Position numbers and translations under genes: made by a program. Shown here piece after piece: positions 60,669-64,000 of a stretch of 64,000 nucleotides of DNA. The notes beneath the pieces were generated by a model that worked only from the letters and a program-made list of their open reading frames with translations, was not told the DNA's origin and did no database searches. This DNA is from CALLPQ01 sp038531745 (GTDB lineage: Bacteria > Pseudomonadota > Alphaproteobacteria > Caulobacterales > Parvularculaceae): NCBI GenBank assembly GCA_038531745.1, contig JBCBBJ010000014.1, forward strand, positions 1 through 64,000. The letters are read 5' to 3'. Within the stretch, counting starts at the first letter, position 1, and each line of letters starts with the position of its first letter.

Positions 60669-61903
60669 GGGAAGCTGCCCATAAGCTTGCGCCCCGATAT
60701 GTAAAGGAAATGCCAAAATATTTACACGTTCATGGTGATATGCAAAGAAAAGTACGCAATCACCGCCACACGATTGCGCCGAGGCCCATGCCGCCAACGT
60801 CAAAATACCATATTCCGGCTTTGCCGCTGGAGATAGAGCTCGAAACGCTCCCGATTAACAAGGCTCTGGCAGATGCGAAGGCAGCCCTCGCTGAATTAAA
60901 AGGCGTTGCGACGGCCATTCCAAATCAGACAATTCTGATTGATACGCTTGCCTTGCAAGAGGCGAAAGCGAGTTCGGAAATTGAAAATATTGTCACAACT
61001 CAGGATGATTTGTTGAAGGGCGTCGTTGCCATCGACGGCGATTTGCGTGGATCAGTGAAAGAAGTCTCGCTCTATCGCAACGCGATGGATTTAGGTTGGC
61101 GGCGACTGAAAAAAACCGGTGGTTTGATCCAAAATACAACCCTGATCAAACAATACCAACTTCTAAAGGGCCGAAACGACGCGTTTCGCGATGTGGCGGG
61201 AACAGTGCTGAACGACAATATTGCCAACATTGGCTATGTCCCCCCACAGTCACCGGACAATGTGATGCGACGTATGACGGCGTTGGAGCATTACATCAAC
61301 AATGATCTGCAGACTGATCTTGATCCTCTGATCAAGATGGCTGTTATTCATCATCAGTTCGAAAGCATACATCCGTTTTCCGATGGCAATGGTCGTGTAG
61401 GGCAGATGCTGAGTGTTGTGTTTTTGTGCCAATTGGGTCTTCTTGATCAACCGATACTCTATATGAACCGCGCTATTAACACGCAAAAAACCGATTATTA
61501 TACATTCCTTCAAAAGGCTCGGGACGCCAGTTCAGGATTAGAACTACAAAATGCGTGGCAAGGCTGGGTGCTCTTTATACTGAGTGTCGTTCGAGACGCC
61601 TTCCGAACAACGATTGATCTCGTCTCTGAAATCGGCAAACAGATGACAACCATGAAGCGGCAAATCCGCGACGGTGATTTGAAAAAAATCTATAGTCAGG
61701 ACCTGCTGAACAATCTGTTTCGTCATCCCTATACGCGGGTCGAGTTTATTGAGCAGGAATTGGGTGTCTCACGCCCAACGGCAACGAAATACCTCAAAGC
61801 GCTCGTACGCGCTGGCCTGCTCGAAGAAATTCGACAAGGATGCAACAATTATTTCGTTAATCGTCCGCTAGTGTCGGCCCTAACTGATGTGGGAGGACGT
61901 TGA
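60665..61903 (+). CDS. Fic-domain protein (AMP-transferase type) with C-terminal winged helix
   Basis: The product is 412 residues from 60665, or 371 from a second ATG at 60788. The Fic core motif is HPFSDGNGR (residues 236-244). The N-terminal inhibitory motif (S/T)xxxE(G/N) is present as SSEIEN (Ser103-Asn108), so it is a self-restrained class II Fic protein. A C-terminal winged-helix domain ('YTRVEFIEQELGVSRPTATKYLKALVRAGLLEE') resembles DNA-binding repressors. Fic proteins usually attach AMP to a Ser, Thr or Tyr of a target protein. The start overlaps the yeaH stop and has AAGGA upstream. The family is not normally part of the prkA-yeaH-spoVR group. Base composition looks more AT-rich than its neighbours, which could mean recent acquisition. 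Confidence 0.92.
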   Translation: MREAAHKLAPRYVKEMPKYLHVHGDMQRKVRNHRHTIAPRPMPPTSKYHIPALPLEIELETLPINKALADAKAALAELKGVATAIPNQTILIDTLALQEAKASSEIENIVTTQDDLLKGVVAIDGDLRGSVKEVSLYRNAMDLGWRRLKKTGGLIQNTTLIKQYQLLKGRNDAFRDVAGTVLNDNIANIGYVPPQSPDNVMRRMTALEHYINNDLQTDLDPLIKMAVIHHQFESIHPFSDGNGRVGQMLSVVFLCQLGLLDQPILYMNRAINTQKTDYYTFLQKARDASSGLELQNAWQGWVLFILSVVRDAFRTTIDLVSEIGKQMTTMKRQIRDGDLKKIYSQDLLNNLFRHPYTRVEFIEQELGVSRPTATKYLKALVRAGLLEEIRQGCNNYFVNRPLVSALTDVGGR

Positions 61904-61982
61904 TGGTAATATGGCTCCAAAACCGGCGCTCATTGTCGGCGACCCTATATACAGTCAAGCATAATCACGAAAAGGGCACCCC

Positions 61983-63479
61983 ATGACCGAACCAGCCCAG
62001 CAGACGACACCTTTTATTTACAACGACTCCGAATGGACGTTTGAGACGCTCGACCGGGCGCTCGCGGCGATTGAGGATATTGGCCTCAATGATCTTGGGC
62101 TTGATGTGTACCCCAATCAAATTGAGATCATTACGTCGGAACAGATGCTTGATGCCTATTCGTCCCACGGCATGCCGCTAATGTACCAGCATTGGTCATT
62201 CGGCAAACATTTTAGCCGTGATCAGATGATGTATCAAAAGGGGTATACCGGTCTTGCCTATGAGATCGTTATCAACTCAAATCCGTGTATTGCCTATTTG
62301 ATGGAGGAGAATACCATGACCATGCAGGCGCTGGTCATGGCCCATGCCTGTTTTGGGCATAACCATTTTTTCAAAAATAATTATTTATTCCGTCAGTGGA
62401 CAGATGCTGACGGTATTCTCTCCTATCTCGACTTTGCGAAAAAATATATTGCGAAGTGTGAAGATGAATATGGTTTTGAAGAGGTGGAAAAAACGCTCGA
62501 TTCCGCCCACGCGCTCATGGATCAGGGGGTGTTCCGCTATAACCGGCCGCCGCGTCTGTCAGATGCTGATAAGATTGCTCGCTTGGCCGCACGCGCAGAA
62601 CATGAGCGTCAGAATTTTGATGATCTATGGCGGACCTTGCCCCTTACCGAAGAAGACGAAGAAGAGGCCGAGGAGCGACAGCAATCCGTACGCGATATAA
62701 AACTGCCTGAGGAGAATATTCTCTATTTCATCGAGAAAGCCTCACCCATTCTTCGGCCATGGCAACGCGAGCTTGTGCGTATTGTGCGTAACATGTCACA
62801 GTATTTTTATCCTCAAAAACAAACCAAAGTGATGAATGAAGGCTGCGCAACCTTTGTGCACCATTATATCATGAACGAGCTTTATGATCGCGGGCAGATT
62901 TCCGAAGGGTCGATCATGGAGTTTCTGCACTCCCACTCGTCGGTTGTTTTCCAGCCAAGCTTTGATGACAAGCGTTACTCCGGTATCAATCCGTATGCCC
63001 TTGGCTTTGCCATGATGGAGGATATCAAACGCATTTGCGAAACACCCACTGACGAGGACCATGCGTGGTTCCCCGATATTGCCGGGCAGGCTGATTGGCG
63101 CATTGTATTAAAAGAGGCGTGGGCAAACTATCGCGATGAGAGTTTTATCCTGCAATATTTGTCCCCCACGGTAATGCGGCAATTCCGGATGTTTGCCATT
63201 CAGGATGACGCAAAGAAAAATCATATGGAGATTTCTGCTATCCACAATGAGCGAGGGTTTCGCCGGGTGAGAGAGCGTTTGGCCTCCATGTATGACCTTG
63301 GCATGCATGAGCCGAATATTCAGGTGGTGGGTGCCGATCTTGCCGGTGACCGAACCCTGAAACTTAATCATCTTGTCTTTCGCGGGCGTAAACTTGACCC
63401 GAAAACAAAGTCCACGGTGATGGGACATGTTGAGCGGCTATGGGGCCATAAGGTGCGTCTGGAGGAAGTGGACGCCTGA
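61983..63479 (+). CDS. SpoVR family protein (YcgB-like)
   Basis: The product is 498 residues. 'LGLDVYPNQIEIITSEQMLDAYSSHGMPLMYQHWSFGKHF' and 'YEIVINSNPCIAYLMEENTMTMQALVMAHACFGHNHFFKNNYLFRQWTDADGI' are the SpoVR signature, with histidine-rich metal-like clusters. 'NEGCATFVHHYIMNELYDRGQISEGSIMEFLHSHSSVV' also matches. In E. coli ycgB is a stress-induced gene of unknown biochemical role; in Bacillus SpoVR affects the spore cortex. It follows the Fic gene by 79 bp with an AAAGGG site before the ATG. Together with prkA and yeaH it forms the conserved group. Confidence 0.96.
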   Translation: MTEPAQQTTPFIYNDSEWTFETLDRALAAIEDIGLNDLGLDVYPNQIEIITSEQMLDAYSSHGMPLMYQHWSFGKHFSRDQMMYQKGYTGLAYEIVINSNPCIAYLMEENTMTMQALVMAHACFGHNHFFKNNYLFRQWTDADGILSYLDFAKKYIAKCEDEYGFEEVEKTLDSAHALMDQGVFRYNRPPRLSDADKIARLAARAEHERQNFDDLWRTLPLTEEDEEEAEERQQSVRDIKLPEENILYFIEKASPILRPWQRELVRIVRNMSQYFYPQKQTKVMNEGCATFVHHYIMNELYDRGQISEGSIMEFLHSHSSVVFQPSFDDKRYSGINPYALGFAMMEDIKRICETPTDEDHAWFPDIAGQADWRIVLKEAWANYRDESFILQYLSPTVMRQFRMFAIQDDAKKNHMEISAIHNERGFRRVRERLASMYDLGMHEPNIQVVGADLAGDRTLKLNHLVFRGRKLDPKTKSTVMGHVERLWGHKVRLEEVDA

Positions 63480-63480
63480 G

Positions 63481-64000
63481 ATGCCGCGGGCCCGCGTTGA
63501 TGTTGTGGTAATTGGTCTTGGGGTGATGGGCGCGGCCGTTACCACCGCGCTTGCCCGGCGGGGGGTGACGGTAATTGGTCTTGATCAGTATACCCCGCCC
63601 CATGATCGCGGCTCGTCTCACGGACAAACACGGCTTTTGCGCACCGCCTATGTGGAGGGGGATGTGTATATCCCGCTGGTCAAACGGGCGATTGAAGGCT
63701 GGCGGTCGCTGGAGGCGGAAACCGGCGAGGCGTTTTTTCATCAGACGGGGATTGTCTATCTGGGCGGGCCAAAATCAACGCTGCTGGATGATCTTGATGC
63801 TGCGGCAACGGCGCATCATTTGCCAGTCACCCGTCTTGATATGAATGGTCCTTACAAAGATAATTACCACCATGTTCCAAAGGGTTTTGCTCTCCCGCAA
63901 GATTGGCGGGGACGTCTGGAACGCGATGCCGGCTTTGTTCGGTGTGAGCCCGCGGTTAGCGCGTTTCATCAGGTGGCCCAGAGGGCGGGTGCGCGCCTTG
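63481..64000 (+). CDS. Monomeric sarcosine oxidase-like flavoprotein, 5' part, cut by the window edge
   Basis: About 173 codons are present. The Rossmann FAD loop is VVVIGLGVMGAAVT (G12-x-G14-x-x-G17), followed by 'TVIGLDQYTPPHDRGSSHGQTRLLRTAY', the S-S-H-G-x-T-R-x-x-R motif that binds FAD covalently or loosely in MSOX, SolA and pipecolate oxidases. The start ATG is 1 bp after the spoVR stop codon. The substrate (sarcosine, N-methyltryptophan or another N-methyl amine) cannot be told. The gene continues beyond the window. Confidence 0.88.
   Translation, partial: MPRARVDVVVIGLGVMGAAVTTALARRGVTVIGLDQYTPPHDRGSSHGQTRLLRTAYVEGDVYIPLVKRAIEGWRSLEAETGEAFFHQTGIVYLGGPKSTLLDDLDAAATAHHLPVTRLDMNGPYKDNYHHVPKGFALPQDWRGRLERDAGFVRCEPAVSAFHQVAQRAGARL

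Overview
The window is a GC-rich bacterial chromosome segment and most probably comes from an alphaproteobacterium. The support is gene order and family content: a ComF / glutaredoxin 3 / nitrilase-like amidase / DUF1178 run, secA divergent from a PpiC-type isomerase that is followed by mutT, a clpP-clpX-lon-hupB run with a chorismate mutase next to it, and a CnoX-type TPR thioredoxin with an active CxxC. I cannot name an order or genus from sequence alone.

Layout. 1-500: the 5' part of a DUF6538-type tyrosine recombinase gene lies just downstream of a tRNA-Gly(GCC) gene, which suggests an integrated element to the left of the window. 734-10860: mostly housekeeping genes on the plus strand (glycosyltransferase, prolyl-tRNA editing protein, CnoX, LON-domain protein, Trm112-like protein, AMP nucleosidase, biotin synthase, then the ComF-to-DUF1178 run). 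11107-18675: secA, a membrane-anchored PpiC isomerase, mutT, a Flp pilin, and rplS-trmD facing dapB. 18684-26992: a TonB-dependent receptor and a complete peptide-type ABC importer with an alpha/beta hydrolase gene. 27175-35294: an HD-domain metalloenzyme, a lipoprotein with three FKBP domains, a Cys/Met-metabolism PLP enzyme, a secreted M14 peptidase and an AGCS amino-acid symporter.

35398-42147 is the proteostasis block on the minus strand: an unknown Pro/basic-rich protein, HU, chorismate mutase, Lon, ClpX and ClpP. 42348-50189 holds two glycosyltransferases, an unknown protein, a degenerate membrane histidine kinase-like protein, PduO-type cobalamin adenosyltransferase, a CNT nucleoside transporter and UbiX. 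50358-56600 holds a VPLPA-CTERM surface protein, DUF423 with an Asp/Asn beta-hydroxylase, a fatty acid desaturase, MsrA, a secreted alpha/beta hydrolase and a 1-Cys peroxiredoxin. 57249-63479 is the conserved stress-associated prkA-yeaH-spoVR group. It is interrupted by a palindromic repeat between prkA and yeaH, and by a Fic-domain gene between yeaH and spoVR. The window ends inside a sarcosine oxidase-like flavoprotein gene.

The least ordinary points are the Fic gene inside the prkA-yeaH-spoVR group, a candidate sigma-54 promoter ahead of prkA, the triple FKBP lipoprotein in which only the last domain keeps the usual active-site residues, the kinase-like protein that lacks its phosphoacceptor histidine, a terminator-shaped leader upstream of secA, and the integrase beside tRNA-Gly. 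I found no CRISPR array, rRNA gene or insertion sequence. No clearly new multi-gene system stands out.
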